A stretch of 64,000 nucleotides of DNA from Streptococcus equinus (GCF_900101445.1 NZ_FNKE01000001.1:1178001-1242000), one strand, 5' to 3'; shown: positions 10,294 through 19,649, numbered from the stretch's first letter. Numbers and translations: made by a program. The notes: generated from the sequence alone by a model not told the origin.

Positions 10294-11078
10294 TAATTAT
10301 ATTCCTTTAATTTGTCGAAGATACCTTCATTGATGACTTTAAGGTATGTACCTTTCATACCCAATGAACGGCTTTCGATGATACCTGCTGATTCCAATTT
10401 ACGAAGGGCATTAACGATAACTGAACGTGTGATACCAATACGGTCAGCGATAACTGATGCAGTCAAACGACCTTCAGTTCCGTCCAATTCACCCAAAATA
10501 GCAGATACAGCTTTCATTTCTGAGTATGAAAGTGTGTTGATAGCCATGTTAACGGCTGTTTGTTTACGGATTGTTTCTTCAAGATTTTCAGTTTGAAGGT
10601 TAAGCAATTGGATACCAACTACTGTAGAGGCGATTTCAACAAGGATCAAATCGTCTTCTGAGAATTCTTCATCGTTACGCCAGATGATAAGAGAACCAAG
10701 GCGCATACCACCACCATAGATAGGGGCGATTGTTGTCAATCCATCAGGATAGATATCTTTTGATTCAACTGGGAAAATTGTCAAATCATTATCTACAGAT
10801 AAGTTAGCTTCAGTATCGTAAACACGACTAGCTGCTTTTACATAACTTTCTGGGAATTGTTTTGCTTGAAAGAATTCCTCAACACGGTCAGTATTAGTTT
10901 TGTATTTCATTGCATAACCAAGAAGGGTTCCTCCCCCGTTGATGATGCAAGAGTTACAATCAATAATGTCAGCAAGTTGAGCGGCCATTGTGTTATATGG
11001 CAATTCAGTATCTAGGCTGTCAACAGAGCGTTGCAAAATTGATGTAATCTTACGTGTTTTTTCTAATAAATTCGGCAT
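10293..11078 (-). CDS. codY: GTP/branched-chain amino acid-responsive repressor CodY
   Basis: Full-length CodY (261 residues): an N-terminal GAF-like ligand domain ([15 protein letters not shown] onward) that binds isoleucine and valine, and a C-terminal winged helix with [20 protein letters not shown] as recognition helix. It represses amino-acid and nitrogen metabolism genes when nutrients are plentiful. A near-perfect CodY box upstream indicates autoregulation. Confidence 0.97.
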   Translation of the reverse strand: MPNLLEKTRKITSILQRSVDSLDTELPYNTMAAQLADIIDCNSCIINGGGTLLGYAMKYKTNTDRVEEFFQAKQFPESYVKAASRVYDTEANLSVDNDLTIFPVESKDIYPDGLTTIAPIYGGGMRLGSLIIWRNDEEFSEDDLILVEIASTVVGIQLLNLQTENLEETIRKQTAVNMAINTLSYSEMKAVSAILGELDGTEGRLTASVIADRIGITRSVIVNALRKLESAGIIESRSLGMKGTYLKVINEGIFDKLKEYN

Positions 11079-11109
11079 TTTCTACTTCCTTTGCGTTATT
11101 TGCGTTACA

Positions 11110-11156
11110 ATTATATCAAAGGAACCCTTATTTTGCAAACAAATTATCAGAAAATT
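11110..11156 (-). promoter_or_regulatory. codY promoter with adjacent CodY box
   Basis: On the minus strand TTGCAA (11133-11138) and TATAAT (11110-11115) are 17 bases apart. Immediately upstream, AATTTTCTGATAATT (11142-11156) differs from the CodY box consensus AATTTTCWGAAAATT at one position, suggesting negative autoregulation. Confidence 0.7.
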
Positions 11157-11213
11157 TCTGTATCTTCTGACATTTTGTAAGCGGATACTTTTTAACCTGA
11201 ATTTAATTAAAAA

Positions 11214-11280
11214 AATTCATTAGAACGTTCGTTTTTAAAGCCTTACCAAGCTAAAAAAGCGATATCATTCTAATGAATTA
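11214..11280 (-). terminator. terminator after the aminotransferase
   Basis: AATTCATTAGAA and TTCTAATGAATT form a perfect 12-bp stem around a long loop, followed on the minus strand by TTTTTAATT. Confidence 0.6.
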
Positions 11281-11284
11281 GTTC

Positions 11285-12499
11285 TTAACGTTTGTACTGG
11301 CTAAGGACACGAGTTAATTTCTCTTGAACCTCAGCTAATTCTTCAACACGTGGCAAATAGACAATTCGGAAGTGGTCAGGCTCATTCCAGTTGAAACCTT
11401 TACCTGGAACCAACATGACTTTTTCTTGTTTTAGCAATTCTAAACAGAATTGTTCATCGTCATCAATTTGATACATGTCTCGGTCAATTTTAGGGAAAAT
11501 GTAAAGCCCTGCTTCTGGTTTGACTGCAGACAAACCAGGCACTTCATTTACTGCCTTATAGATGAAGTTACGTTGTTCATAAATACGACCTCCAGGAATC
11601 AAAAGTTCATCGACTGATTGATAACCACCTAGAGAAGTCTGAACAACATTTTGCCCTAAGACGTTTGCACAAAGACGCATGTTGGCTAACATGTTAAGTC
11701 CTTCAATGTATCCTTTAACGTTTTGTTTTGGACCTGATAGGACCATCCACCCAACACGGAAACCACAGATTCGATGTGATTTTGATAAACCATTCATTGA
11801 CACACAGAAAACATCTGGTGCTAAGCTAGCAATGGCAGTGTGTTTTTTGCCATCCATAACCAAACGGTCATAGATTTCATCTGCAAAAATAATCAAGTCA
11901 TTTTGACGAGCAATTTCCACGATTTCTTTCAAAAGGTCATCTGGATACAAAGCCCCTGTTGGGTTATTTGGATTAATGATAACAATGGCTTTGGTATTTG
12001 ATGTGATTTTAGATTTGATGTCATCAATATCAGGGTACCAATTAGCTTGTTCGTCACAAAGGTAATGCACGGCATTTCCGCCAGCAAGACTGACACAAGC
12101 TGTCCATAATGGGTAATCAGGCATTGGCACCAAGACTTCATCGCCATCATCAAGAAGGGCTTGAAGTGACATTGAGATAAGCTCAGAGACACCATTTCCT
12201 AGATAAATATCATCGATATCCACATGTGGAAATCCTTTTAACTGACAGTATTGCATGATAGCTTTACGAGCAGAAAAAATCCCTTTACTATCAGAATAGC
12301 CTTCACTATTACGAGCGTGAGCAATCAAGTCACGGATAACTTCATCAGGCGCTTGAAAACCAAAGGCAGCTGGGTTTCCGGTATTAAGACGAAGAATTTT
12401 TTCGCCGTTAGCAATCATACGATTGGCTTCATCAAGAATTGGCCCACGAATATCGTATGCAACATGTTCTAGCTTTGAAGATTTATCAAATATTTTCAT
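11285..12499 (-). CDS. alanine-type PLP aminotransferase (AlaT/AspC-like)
   Basis: A 404-residue class I/II fold type I aminotransferase. PLP contacts are visible in IVIINPNNPTGALY and FADEIYDRLV, and the Schiff-base lysine lies in SMNGLSKSHRICGFRVGW. The RIVYLP arginine near the C-terminus binds the substrate carboxylate. Sequence pattern and length fit the AlaT family of pyruvate-glutamate aminotransferases rather than AspC, though substrate is inferred. It may be transcribed just upstream of codY. Confidence 0.85.
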   Translation of the reverse strand: MKIFDKSSKLEHVAYDIRGPILDEANRMIANGEKILRLNTGNPAAFGFQAPDEVIRDLIAHARNSEGYSDSKGIFSARKAIMQYCQLKGFPHVDIDDIYLGNGVSELISMSLQALLDDGDEVLVPMPDYPLWTACVSLAGGNAVHYLCDEQANWYPDIDDIKSKITSNTKAIVIINPNNPTGALYPDDLLKEIVEIARQNDLIIFADEIYDRLVMDGKKHTAIASLAPDVFCVSMNGLSKSHRICGFRVGWMVLSGPKQNVKGYIEGLNMLANMRLCANVLGQNVVQTSLGGYQSVDELLIPGGRIYEQRNFIYKAVNEVPGLSAVKPEAGLYIFPKIDRDMYQIDDDEQFCLELLKQEKVMLVPGKGFNWNEPDHFRIVYLPRVEELAEVQEKLTRVLSQYKR

Positions 12500-12535
12500 A
12501 GATTTTACCTCGTTTCAAATATTATAAACTTTCCT

Positions 12536-14302
12536 TTATAATTTTTCAATCCAAGAAAGGTTCGTTAATCGTAAAAAATAATCAAGATAACTGTCATTGG
12601 ATGCCAGCTCTTTTTCAATTTTCCGAACGCTAGTTGTGTAGTCTGTAATAATGCCGTCAGTACTTGTTTCTAAGTACCTTTCAATATCATCTCTAGAATT
12701 GACCGTCCAAACATAGATTTTTTTACCATTTTGATGAGCCTTGCGGGCTAGAAGTTCATTATAAGAAAAGTCTTCGATTGCATAAAAATCCACCTTTTGA
12801 CTTGTGAAATCACCCAGTTGGAAGGAAATGGTATAACCAGATTGAATCCTTGGGTCAAGTTCTTTTACCTTCTCAATGGTTTTTAAATCAGCTGACATAA
12901 CCAGATAAGAAGAATCCACATGTAAGTCTTTCATCTTGTCCACAAAGAGTTGTTCATAATTGTCTGGTTCATTTCCTGTTGGTTTTAATTCAACCAACAG
13001 CTTAATGCCAAGTTGTTTTGCCTTAGCCACGTAGTCTTCGAAAGAAACTAAGCGTGACTCATGACCACTTTGCTTTAATTTCAAGCCAAGGATATCTTTG
13101 GCTTGAGATTGAGAAATCGCAATATTTTTCCCAGTCAGGCGTTTAAGATTATCATCATGACTAACAATAAACTGACCATCTTTTGATAACATAATATCTA
13201 ATTCTGAATAAGTCGCCCCTGCCTTGGCAGCTGCTTCTAAAGACTCTAAAGAGTTTTCAACACCTTGAGAAACCATGCCTCTGTGTCCGATAACGGATAA
13301 GTTTTTTGAAGGTCCTCCAGAAGCTTTCAAAGCGTTGTATGTAAAATTAATACCACCAATAAGCAATAAAAGTCCAGTCAAAGCTAACACGCGATGTTGC
13401 TTTTTCCTTCCTTCAATTGGAAGCTTTTGAGGAGTTTTATGGTCAAAACCTTTTAATAAATAGGAAAGAAAAGCTAACTTGAAGACCAAACGTCCTGCAA
13501 AAAGAACACCCCAAACAAATGATAAAAATAGCGTCTCAACCCAAAAAGTCTTCTCACTGCCGTCAACCAAAGCCGCTAAACCAATTCCTGCAGCACTCAA
13601 AAGGCTAATAATAGCCGTGATGATTAAAACCACAAGCCCAAAACCTAGCACTCGAAAGATTTTCCTACCCTTAGTCAACTGCCAAGATTCTTTCAAGAAT
13701 ACCGCAAAGCGATTATCTTTCTTAGTCACTGCCAAAGGAAGGGCATAGATAAATCTCAGATTGAGGTAAGCAAAGATAGCATACAAACCATAATAGATTA
13801 TTTTCCCATTTGTGGACTTCATCAACTCCCCAGAAATAAAACTAGGAATATAGAGATTTTCTAATAGAGCCGATGACACCAAAAATTCAATAAAAGGAAT
13901 TGTCAGTATCAAATAAAACAGAAAAGCCAAAAAATGCCAACCTGAAATAGATCTGACGAAGCTACGGCTTTTTTCCTTAAAATAAGAAACTCCTAATTCT
14001 AACTTTACTTCCTTACTTTCAATGATTTCTACTAATAAAGAGAACTCTAAATAAATCAAGAAAGCAAGCAACAAAAGATACACAAATAAGAGACCTAAGG
14101 TGAGTGGATTGGTTAAAAAACTTAAGAGATTATCCGTTGTTATTCCCGGAATATTTGAGTTAATGAGAATAACTTTTAAAAGGAGAGCTAACAAGTAAGC
14201 AACAACAGTTGTCATTAAAAACTGGAGAACACTAGCTCTCAAGACATAAATGTACTTGTGTTGATTCAAATCTTTTAAAACCGATTTTATATCTTTAATC
14301 AT
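12536..14302 (-). CDS. membrane-anchored glycerophosphodiester phosphodiesterase
   Basis: About 340 N-terminal residues form several membrane segments (for example FLMTTVVAYLLALLLKVI and WHFLAFLFYLILTIPFI), followed by a complete GDPD catalytic domain: SVIGHRGMVSQGVENS, SELDIMLSKDG, IVSHDD, and LLVELKPTG. GDPDs hydrolyse glycerophosphodiesters or degrade teichoic acid. The ATG at 14302 (MIKDIKS) has GAGG six bases upstream and is preferred to the ATG seven codons earlier, giving 588 residues. Substrate is not determinable from sequence. Confidence 0.85.
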   Translation of the reverse strand: MIKDIKSVLKDLNQHKYIYVLRASVLQFLMTTVVAYLLALLLKVILINSNIPGITTDNLLSFLTNPLTLGLLFVYLLLLAFLIYLEFSLLVEIIESKEVKLELGVSYFKEKSRSFVRSISGWHFLAFLFYLILTIPFIEFLVSSALLENLYIPSFISGELMKSTNGKIIYYGLYAIFAYLNLRFIYALPLAVTKKDNRFAVFLKESWQLTKGRKIFRVLGFGLVVLIITAIISLLSAAGIGLAALVDGSEKTFWVETLFLSFVWGVLFAGRLVFKLAFLSYLLKGFDHKTPQKLPIEGRKKQHRVLALTGLLLLIGGINFTYNALKASGGPSKNLSVIGHRGMVSQGVENSLESLEAAAKAGATYSELDIMLSKDGQFIVSHDDNLKRLTGKNIAISQSQAKDILGLKLKQSGHESRLVSFEDYVAKAKQLGIKLLVELKPTGNEPDNYEQLFVDKMKDLHVDSSYLVMSADLKTIEKVKELDPRIQSGYTISFQLGDFTSQKVDFYAIEDFSYNELLARKAHQNGKKIYVWTVNSRDDIERYLETSTDGIITDYTTSVRKIEKELASNDSYLDYFLRLTNLSWIEKL

Positions 14303-14381
14303 ACTTTTCCTCACTTTTAACATTATAGCAAAAATATTCAGAAAAATTCCTTAAACGCTTTCATTTTTCGACCAAATAGAG

Positions 14382-14620
14382 TATAATAATTTTAGGGATA
14401 TTTCTCATGATAATTGTAAGCGGTTAACGTTTGATTATCTTATCCCGACTAGCTTATTAAAATTATTGATATGGGCAGGAAGTTTGGAATGCGCAAGGCT
14501 GTTAACTACTAACAGCTGACGGATAACTAACCTTAGTTCTCAATAAAAACCAAGATTTCTTACCAGTCTACGTTTTCGCTAACTTTTACGCTCTTGCTAG
14601 CATAATTAAGGAGGCAGCTT
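14382..14620 (+). promoter_or_regulatory. usp promoter and long structured 5' leader
   Basis: TATAAT at 14382-14387 is followed by about 230 untranslated bases before usp. Within it TTATCC (14440-14445) can pair with GGATAA (14521-14526), enclosing the hairpin GCTGTTA/TAACAGC (14498-14516); a further AACTAA/TTAGTT hairpin follows. A multi-helix junction of this kind could be a riboswitch or sRNA-regulated leader; I do not recognise a known class. A cre-like AAACGCTTTCA lies just upstream of the promoter. Confidence 0.45.
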
Positions 14621-15073
14621 ATGTCACATCATTATGAAAAAATCCTAATTGCTATTGATGGTTCTTACGAATCAGAATTGGCTTTTGAAAAAGGGGTAAA
14701 CATTGCACTTCGCAATAACGCAGAGTTACTACTTACACATGTCATTGATACACGCGCACTTCAAAGTGTAGCTACTTTCGATACTTATGTCTATGAAAAA
14801 CTCGAACAAGAAGCTAAAGAAGTATTGGATGACTACGAAAAACAAGCTCGCGATAAAGGATTAACTAAAATCAAACAAGTTATTGAATTTGGTAATCCAA
14901 AAACACTCCTAGCTCGTGATATTCCTGATAAAGAAAAAGCTGATTTGATTATGGTTGGGGCAACTGGTCTTAATACCTTTGAACGACTTCTTATCGGTTC
15001 TTCATCAGAATACATCATGCGCCACGCAAAAGTCGATTTGCTAGTTGTTCGTGATAGCGAAAAGACATTCTAA
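14621..15073 (+). CDS. universal stress protein, UspA family
   Basis: The 150-residue protein has the Usp fold: KILIAIDGSYESELAFEK at the N-terminus and the ATP-binding G-2x-G-9x-G-S motif in GATGLNTFERLLIGSSSEY, ending in DLLVVRDSE. It therefore belongs to the ATP-binding Usp class. Such proteins act in stress survival and signalling; no partner is apparent. The start follows AAGGAGG by eight bases. Confidence 0.93.
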   Translation: MSHHYEKILIAIDGSYESELAFEKGVNIALRNNAELLLTHVIDTRALQSVATFDTYVYEKLEQEAKEVLDDYEKQARDKGLTKIKQVIEFGNPKTLLARDIPDKEKADLIMVGATGLNTFERLLIGSSSEYIMRHAKVDLLVVRDSEKTF

Positions 15074-15136
15074 GTCTTGAGTAATATCAATTCTCTTTAA
15101 TAATAATTTTTAATCAACTATTCTATAATTACGAAA

Positions 15137-15168
15137 AAAGCCAAGTTAGTCTAATGACTAGCTTGGTT
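15137..15168. terminator. bidirectional terminator between usp and the HAD hydrolase
   Basis: ACCAAGCTAGTC and GACTAACTTGGC-type arms form a long imperfect stem; both strands carry a T-run after it, and the HAD gene stop lies inside the stem. Confidence 0.65.
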
Positions 15169-16554
15169 TCTTTTTTGACGATTAAGTGATTTATGAATTT
15201 GTCGGTCCAATTCACGTTTAATAGCTGGTTCTGGCGCAAATTTTTCTTCCCAATCATCTGGTTTTAAAATCTTGTGAGTAATCGGGTCAAAATGCGCTTG
15301 ACCATCAGGGAAGATTTTTCCCATATTTGATTCATGAACAATATCAAAGAAAGGTTTTGGGTCGACTCCCATTAAAACAAATGAACCATAAGTTAGATAT
15401 AGCAAATCTGTCAAAGCATCCACTTGACCAACAAGTGGTGTTTCTGGGTGCTCTTTACTTTTAATCTTAGTCACAGCCTTATCAACAGCTTCGTGCAAAT
15501 TAGCCACTGACTGCTTGAAAGCTTCTGGATTTCCTTTACTTGTCGCATACAAGAACTCGACAATCTCTTCAACCTTAAAGTCTGAACGATGGTCAGCTTC
15601 TTCAGCACCATAAAGTCGTGGTGTTTCACAAGTTTCCCCGTCCATTTGATGGTGGAAATCTTTGACTTTATTGAAGTTGTCATCTTGGCTATCAAAGCGC
15701 TCACCAACTTCAACGTGAATCAAACCGTAGTGAGCTAAGGCTTTTGAAATACCATCGTTGTTGTTGGTGTCTGTCGTGTAAGTGGCGATAGCTTTGACAG
15801 ATTCTTTAGCATTTCCCATGGCAACGCCAGTGCCGACACCAGATAACATTTCAATATCATTATCAGAATCACCAAAGGCCATGACCTCATCTAGGCTAAA
15901 GCCAAACATCTCACCGACTCGCTCAATGCCTTTGACTTTGGATTGCCCTTTTGAAATCAAATCAGCTGAATAAGGGCTACTACGTGTGACTTTAATGTAA
16001 GGAAAAGCATTTTGAATATTGGCTGTTTCACCTTCAGTTGCCACAAATACCACTTGATAAATCGGTTGACGCATAATCGCTAGCAAGCCATTTAAATTTT
16101 GAGGTTTGAAACGTCGGATAAAATGTTTAAAACTACGTTCTACTCCTTTTGCCCAACGCTTGGGAACAAGTGTGCTGACAACTTGACCAAAGCGACTTGT
16201 CCCCATGTTGATAATGCGAGAACCAACCAAACCTGAAGCTGTTCCCAGAGAGATTTCACGGCGATGATCGTTGGCATAACGAATCAGACGATAAATTGTC
16301 GACACAGCCATTTGATTATGATAAAGCACCTGATCTCGTGTAAAAATGTACTGACCATTATAAGAAATGGCAAAATCCAAGCCAAGATTTTCCAGATAAG
16401 GTTGCACAAAACCTGGCCCGCGCCCTGTTGCTACTCCCACAAAAATCCCTTGTTTTTTCAAACTATTAATAGCTTTCAAGGTCGATTGTTGCACATTCTT
16501 ACGATCATTCAAAAGTGTCCCATCAATATCAAAAAATACTGCTTTTATTGCCAA
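15151..16554 (-). CDS. Cof-type HAD hydrolase fused to a MazG-like pyrophosphohydrolase domain
   Basis: Residues 1-265 are a HAD-IIB (Cof) phosphatase: FFDIDGTLLNDRK, GVATGRGPGF, a Lys in SKGQSKVKGIE and MAFGDSDNDIEML. Residues about 295-440 look like an all-alpha NTP pyrophosphohydrolase: VEEIVEFLYATSKG and a DALTDLLYLTYGSF metal-binding helix. The two activities could act in series on nucleotides or sugar phosphates, which is inference. Fusions of this layout occur in streptococci; the gene is transcribed toward usp. Confidence 0.82.
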   Translation of the reverse strand: MAIKAVFFDIDGTLLNDRKNVQQSTLKAINSLKKQGIFVGVATGRGPGFVQPYLENLGLDFAISYNGQYIFTRDQVLYHNQMAVSTIYRLIRYANDHRREISLGTASGLVGSRIINMGTSRFGQVVSTLVPKRWAKGVERSFKHFIRRFKPQNLNGLLAIMRQPIYQVVFVATEGETANIQNAFPYIKVTRSSPYSADLISKGQSKVKGIERVGEMFGFSLDEVMAFGDSDNDIEMLSGVGTGVAMGNAKESVKAIATYTTDTNNNDGISKALAHYGLIHVEVGERFDSQDDNFNKVKDFHHQMDGETCETPRLYGAEEADHRSDFKVEEIVEFLYATSKGNPEAFKQSVANLHEAVDKAVTKIKSKEHPETPLVGQVDALTDLLYLTYGSFVLMGVDPKPFFDIVHESNMGKIFPDGQAHFDPITHKILKPDDWEEKFAPEPAIKRELDRQIHKSLNRQKRNQASH

Positions 16555-16624
16555 ACCGTTTCTCGCCCTCCCTCTTTATGTTAAAATAGATTATATCACA
16601 TTTTTAAAAGGAAGTTTTATTGTC

Positions 16625-17587
16625 ATGAAAAAAATCCTTGTCTTGCACACGGGTGGAACCATTTCAATGCAGGCTGACGAAGCTGGCCATGTCCGCCCAG
16701 AAAATGATAATCCGATGAATCATGTCGGTGTTAATCTCGATAATATCCAAGTGACAGCACTTGATTTTTTTAATGTTCCAAGTCCTCACATCACACCAAA
16801 ACACATGTTAAAACTCTATCAAAAAATTAAAGAGGAAGCTGACAACTTTGATGGTGTGGTTATCACTCACGGAACAGATACCCTTGAAGAAACAGCTTAT
16901 TTCCTTGATACCATGGAAGTTCCTAACATCCCAATCGTTCTCACTGGTGCCATGCGCTCATCAAATGAACTAGGAAGTGACGGCGTTTACAATTACCTCA
17001 GCGCCCTTCGTGTTGCTAGCCACGAAAAAGCAGTTGGTAAAGGCGTTTTAGTGGTCATGAACGATGAAATCCACGCTGCAAAATACGTAACAAAAACTCA
17101 CACTACTAACGTTTCAACCTTTAAAACACCAATCCACGGACCGTTAGGCATCATCATGAAACACGATATTCTCTTCTTCCGAACAGCTGAGCCACGTGTT
17201 CGTTTTGACTTACAAGATATTTCAGGTACTGTTCCAATTATCAGAGCCTATGCTGGTATGGGTGGCGATGGTATCATTAGTTTCCTTAATCCAAGCAATG
17301 TTCAAGGTGTGGTCATCGAAGCACTTGGTGCTGGAAACATGCCACCACGCGCTGCCGAAGAAATCTATGACCTCATCAAGCAAGGGGTTCCTGTTGTTCT
17401 TGTCTCACGTTGCTTTAATGGTATTGCTGAACCTGTTTATGCCTACGACGGAGGCGGTGTGCAACTAGCTAATGCTGGCGTTATGTTTGTCAAAGAACTC
17501 AATGCACAAAAAGCCCGCCTAAAACTTCTCATCGCTTTAAATGCAGGTCTAAAAGGACAAGAATTAAAAGAATATATCGAAGGTTAA
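16625..17587 (+). CDS. ansA: type I asparaginase
   Basis: A 320-residue L-asparaginase. The first catalytic Thr is in LHTGGTISMQ and the second catalytic block is VVITHGTDTLEETAYFLD. The C-terminal pattern VLVSRCFNGIAEPVYAYDG is typical of the cytoplasmic AnsA type; there is no signal peptide. It hydrolyses asparagine to aspartate and ammonia. The gene stands alone between the divergent HAD gene and a terminator. Confidence 0.92.
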   Translation: MKKILVLHTGGTISMQADEAGHVRPENDNPMNHVGVNLDNIQVTALDFFNVPSPHITPKHMLKLYQKIKEEADNFDGVVITHGTDTLEETAYFLDTMEVPNIPIVLTGAMRSSNELGSDGVYNYLSALRVASHEKAVGKGVLVVMNDEIHAAKYVTKTHTTNVSTFKTPIHGPLGIIMKHDILFFRTAEPRVRFDLQDISGTVPIIRAYAGMGGDGIISFLNPSNVQGVVIEALGAGNMPPRAAEEIYDLIKQGVPVVLVSRCFNGIAEPVYAYDGGGVQLANAGVMFVKELNAQKARLKLLIALNAGLKGQELKEYIEG

Positions 17588-17604
17588 TCACCTGATTAAC
17601 GCTA

Positions 17605-17632
17605 AAAAGCTGAAGCAATTGCTTCAGCTTTT
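17605..17632. terminator. bidirectional terminator between ansA and the HTH gene
   Basis: AAAAGCTGAAGC and GCTTCAGCTTTT form a 12-bp stem around AATT, with T-runs on both strands. Confidence 0.85.
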
Positions 17633-17635
17633 TTA

Positions 17636-17845
17636 TTACTCTTCATCAGGAATGTATTCTAAAATATCACCAGGTTGGCAGCCTAACTCACGACAAATCG
17701 CATCTAGTGTCGTTAAGCGAACCGCCTTTGCTTTACCTGTTTTTAGGATAGAGAGATTGGCATTTGTAATACCGATGCGTTCAGCCAATTCACCTGATTT
17801 CATTTTACGTTTTGCTAATTCAACATCAAGATTAATTTGAATCAT
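17636..17845 (-). CDS. YozG-like HTH regulator of module 1
   Basis: A 69-residue Xre/Cro-type DNA-binding protein with helix-turn-helix SGELAERIGITNANLSILKT and the conserved tail RELGCQPGDILEY. It is a close paralogue of the regulator at 45602-45826. The ATG at 17845 is taken because AGAGGTAG lies just upstream and the paralogue aligns there; the longer open frame overlaps the preceding gene. It is the last gene of a four-gene operon with DUF2975-like membrane proteins and likely binds the palindromes upstream of that operon. Confidence 0.88.
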   Translation of the reverse strand: MIQINLDVELAKRKMKSGELAERIGITNANLSILKTGKAKAVRLTTLDAICRELGCQPGDILEYIPDEE

Positions 17846-17855
17846 ATGACTACCT

Positions 17856-18359
17856 CTAAATTGTAAATTCATTTTCTTCAGCAATGACATTAGCTTCTCT
17901 TAAAATCATTGAAAATACCCAAACAACAAATGCCGCTACTAGATAAGCCCAGTTAACAAAAGATAAAACTCCTGAACCAGAACACAAACTTTGGAACCAA
18001 CTATCTAAAAATGCAAGGGCAATAAAATTGTACTCAACATAACGTGCCAATTTTACATTTTCTGGAGTAAAAATATTATTATCGATAATATTTTTGAAAA
18101 ACATTTTCACAAAAACAAGGAGCGCAATCCAAAGGCATGAATTTACAGCAAACAAACTAAGAAATGATGGTGAATGCAAAAGCTTTTCTGGAATATTAAC
18201 ATCAAATGAAAAACCATCTCCAGCTTGATTCATCAAGTTCAAATGTGGTTGTGTCAACGAAAGAGAAATAGCAACTACTGTAGATAAAACGATTAAGACG
18301 ATTGCAATATTAATCACAACATTGGCAACTTTCAACGCTTTATAGTTTGTTTTCTTCAT
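17856..18359 (-). CDS. DUF2975 membrane protein, module 1
   Basis: The 167-residue protein has four hydrophobic helices, starting with VANVVINIAIVLIVLSTVVA, and the pattern IFTPENVKLARYVEYN typical of DUF2975. In Firmicutes this family is almost always followed by a small YozG-like HTH gene, as here (10-base gap). Function is unknown; an immunity, envelope-stress or signalling role coupled to the regulator has been guessed but not shown. Confidence 0.82.
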   Translation of the reverse strand: MKKTNYKALKVANVVINIAIVLIVLSTVVAISLSLTQPHLNLMNQAGDGFSFDVNIPEKLLHSPSFLSLFAVNSCLWIALLVFVKMFFKNIIDNNIFTPENVKLARYVEYNFIALAFLDSWFQSLCSGSGVLSFVNWAYLVAAFVVWVFSMILREANVIAEENEFTI

Positions 18360-18386
18360 GATTGTCTCCTTAAAATTATTTTCACG

Positions 18387-18854
18387 TTAAGCTAAGCGAC
18401 GAGTGCGAAGCCATTTACTAATCACAACAGCAAGGGCCAAAAAGCCAAAAACTGAAAAGTCAACTGTCATATTACTTGTATTAGAAGCATTTGTCAAGAT
18501 GTTTTGGAAAACTGATACCACAAATGTGTAAAGAGTTGCTTTTTTCAAAAAGCTATAAGTTCGGTCTGAAAGAATATCAACAACTGTCAAATCAGAAAGT
18601 AAACCTTTTAATTTAGTAAGTCCGTAAATAATGGCACCATTTACCAGACAAGTCAAAAATGTAATGCCCCAAGTATGTTGGCTCTTGCTAATTGCCCACT
18701 CAATCATACCGTATTGACCGAGGGCCATTTTATCGTAACCGTAAAAATGTGAAGCAAAGTCAGCAAGAATGATTAAAACAAGACTCACAATAGTGATATT
18801 GATAGCAATTTTAGCAATAGTTTTAGCAGCAGTTTCGATAGTTTTTGTGTTCAT
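18387..18854 (-). CDS. DUF2975-like small membrane protein, paralogue B
   Basis: 155 residues with four predicted helices ([20 protein letters not shown] first). It is a tandem paralogue of the 155-residue gene just upstream: both begin MNTKTIE, share KLKxxxxxxTVxxxLxDxTY and end in a short basic tail. The ATG at 18854 follows AGGAGA and gives the same length as the paralogue. Layout resembles DUF2975 but the match is weaker. Function unknown. Confidence 0.78.
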   Translation of the reverse strand: MNTKTIETAAKTIAKIAINITIVSLVLIILADFASHFYGYDKMALGQYGMIEWAISKSQHTWGITFLTCLVNGAIIYGLTKLKGLLSDLTVVDILSDRTYSFLKKATLYTFVVSVFQNILTNASNTSNMTVDFSVFGFLALAVVISKWLRTRRLA

Positions 18855-18910
18855 GATAAATCTCCTCTTAAAGTTAATTGATAATTGGTAAAATGACAAT
18901 GATTCTTGGG

Positions 18911-19378
18911 TTAGGCCACGTGACGTCCACGTAGGTATTTAACAAGTAGAAAAGCAAGGCAGAAATAAGCACAAATTGAAAAATCAAAAACAAGTTGAGC
19001 TTGGTGCATTGATGTTGATAAAAAGTTTTGAAGAAATGATACAAAGAATGTGTAGAGACTTGCTTGTTTTAAGAAGCGGTATGTTTTGTCAGCTAGTACT
19101 TCTTTTACAGTGAAGTTTGCAATGAAATGTTTGAGTTTTGCCAATCCGTAAATCATGGCACTGTTTGTCAAGATTGTCAGTGCTGTTACTAGCCAAGTGT
19201 TTGTATCTTTTCCGACTGCCCATTCAATCACACCGTATTGTCCAACGGCTTTAGTATCGTATCCGTAAACATGTGAGACCAAATCCGCAAGGATTGTTAA
19301 GACTAAAACAACATTTGTAAGATTGATAGCAACTTTAGCGACTGTTTTGACGATGTTTTCGATAGTTTTTGTGTTCAT
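18911..19378 (-). CDS. DUF2975-like small membrane protein, paralogue A
   Basis: First gene of the module-1 operon, 155 residues and four hydrophobic helices. It contains [20 protein letters not shown], equivalent to the DUF2975 signature region. An AGGAGA site precedes the ATG. Tandem duplication with the next gene suggests heteromer formation or dosage effects (inference). Confidence 0.78.
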   Translation of the reverse strand: MNTKTIENIVKTVAKVAINLTNVVLVLTILADLVSHVYGYDTKAVGQYGVIEWAVGKDTNTWLVTALTILTNSAMIYGLAKLKHFIANFTVKEVLADKTYRFLKQASLYTFFVSFLQNFLSTSMHQAQLVFDFSICAYFCLAFLLVKYLRGRHVA

Positions 19379-19477
19379 GATAAATCTCCTAAAAAATGTT
19401 TTCCTATTGGATTTATGGTTGAGCTCAATTGTTAAATCCGTTTTGCGATATTAAATTATTCTTTTTCGAAAATCTTT

Positions 19478-19548
19478 TATCGTTTTTCGATATATTTAGT
19501 ATACCACAAGTTTTTCGTTTTGCAACACTTTTTTATCGAAAATCGATA
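19478..19548 (-). promoter_or_regulatory. module-1 promoter flanked by two palindromic operators
   Basis: On the minus strand TTGCAA (19520-19525) and an extended -10 TGGTATACT (TATACT at 19498-19503) form a promoter. Two 15-bp inverted repeats with outer arms TATCG and CGATA flank it: 19534-19548 upstream of -35 and 19478-19492 near the start site. They are natural binding sites for the module's own HTH protein (inference). Confidence 0.7.
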
Positions 19549-19619
19549 TTTTTTTATTTTTTTGCGTAATTTTTAAGAATTTTATCTAAAATCAAGGATT
19601 TTCCCTAGCAAATGCCACT

Positions 19620-19649
19620 AAAAAAAGCCCAGTCGCATTCGACTGAGCC
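19620..19649 (-). terminator. terminator after the 23-codon ORF
   Basis: GCTCAGTCG and CGACTGGGC form a 9-bp stem, then TTTTTTT on the minus strand. Confidence 0.75.

Noticed and set aside
19400..19560. Rgg/SHP-type peptide signalling locus near the DUF2975 module
   Set aside because: No Rgg regulator and no short hydrophobic peptide ORF are present; the palindromes fit a Xre-type operator.
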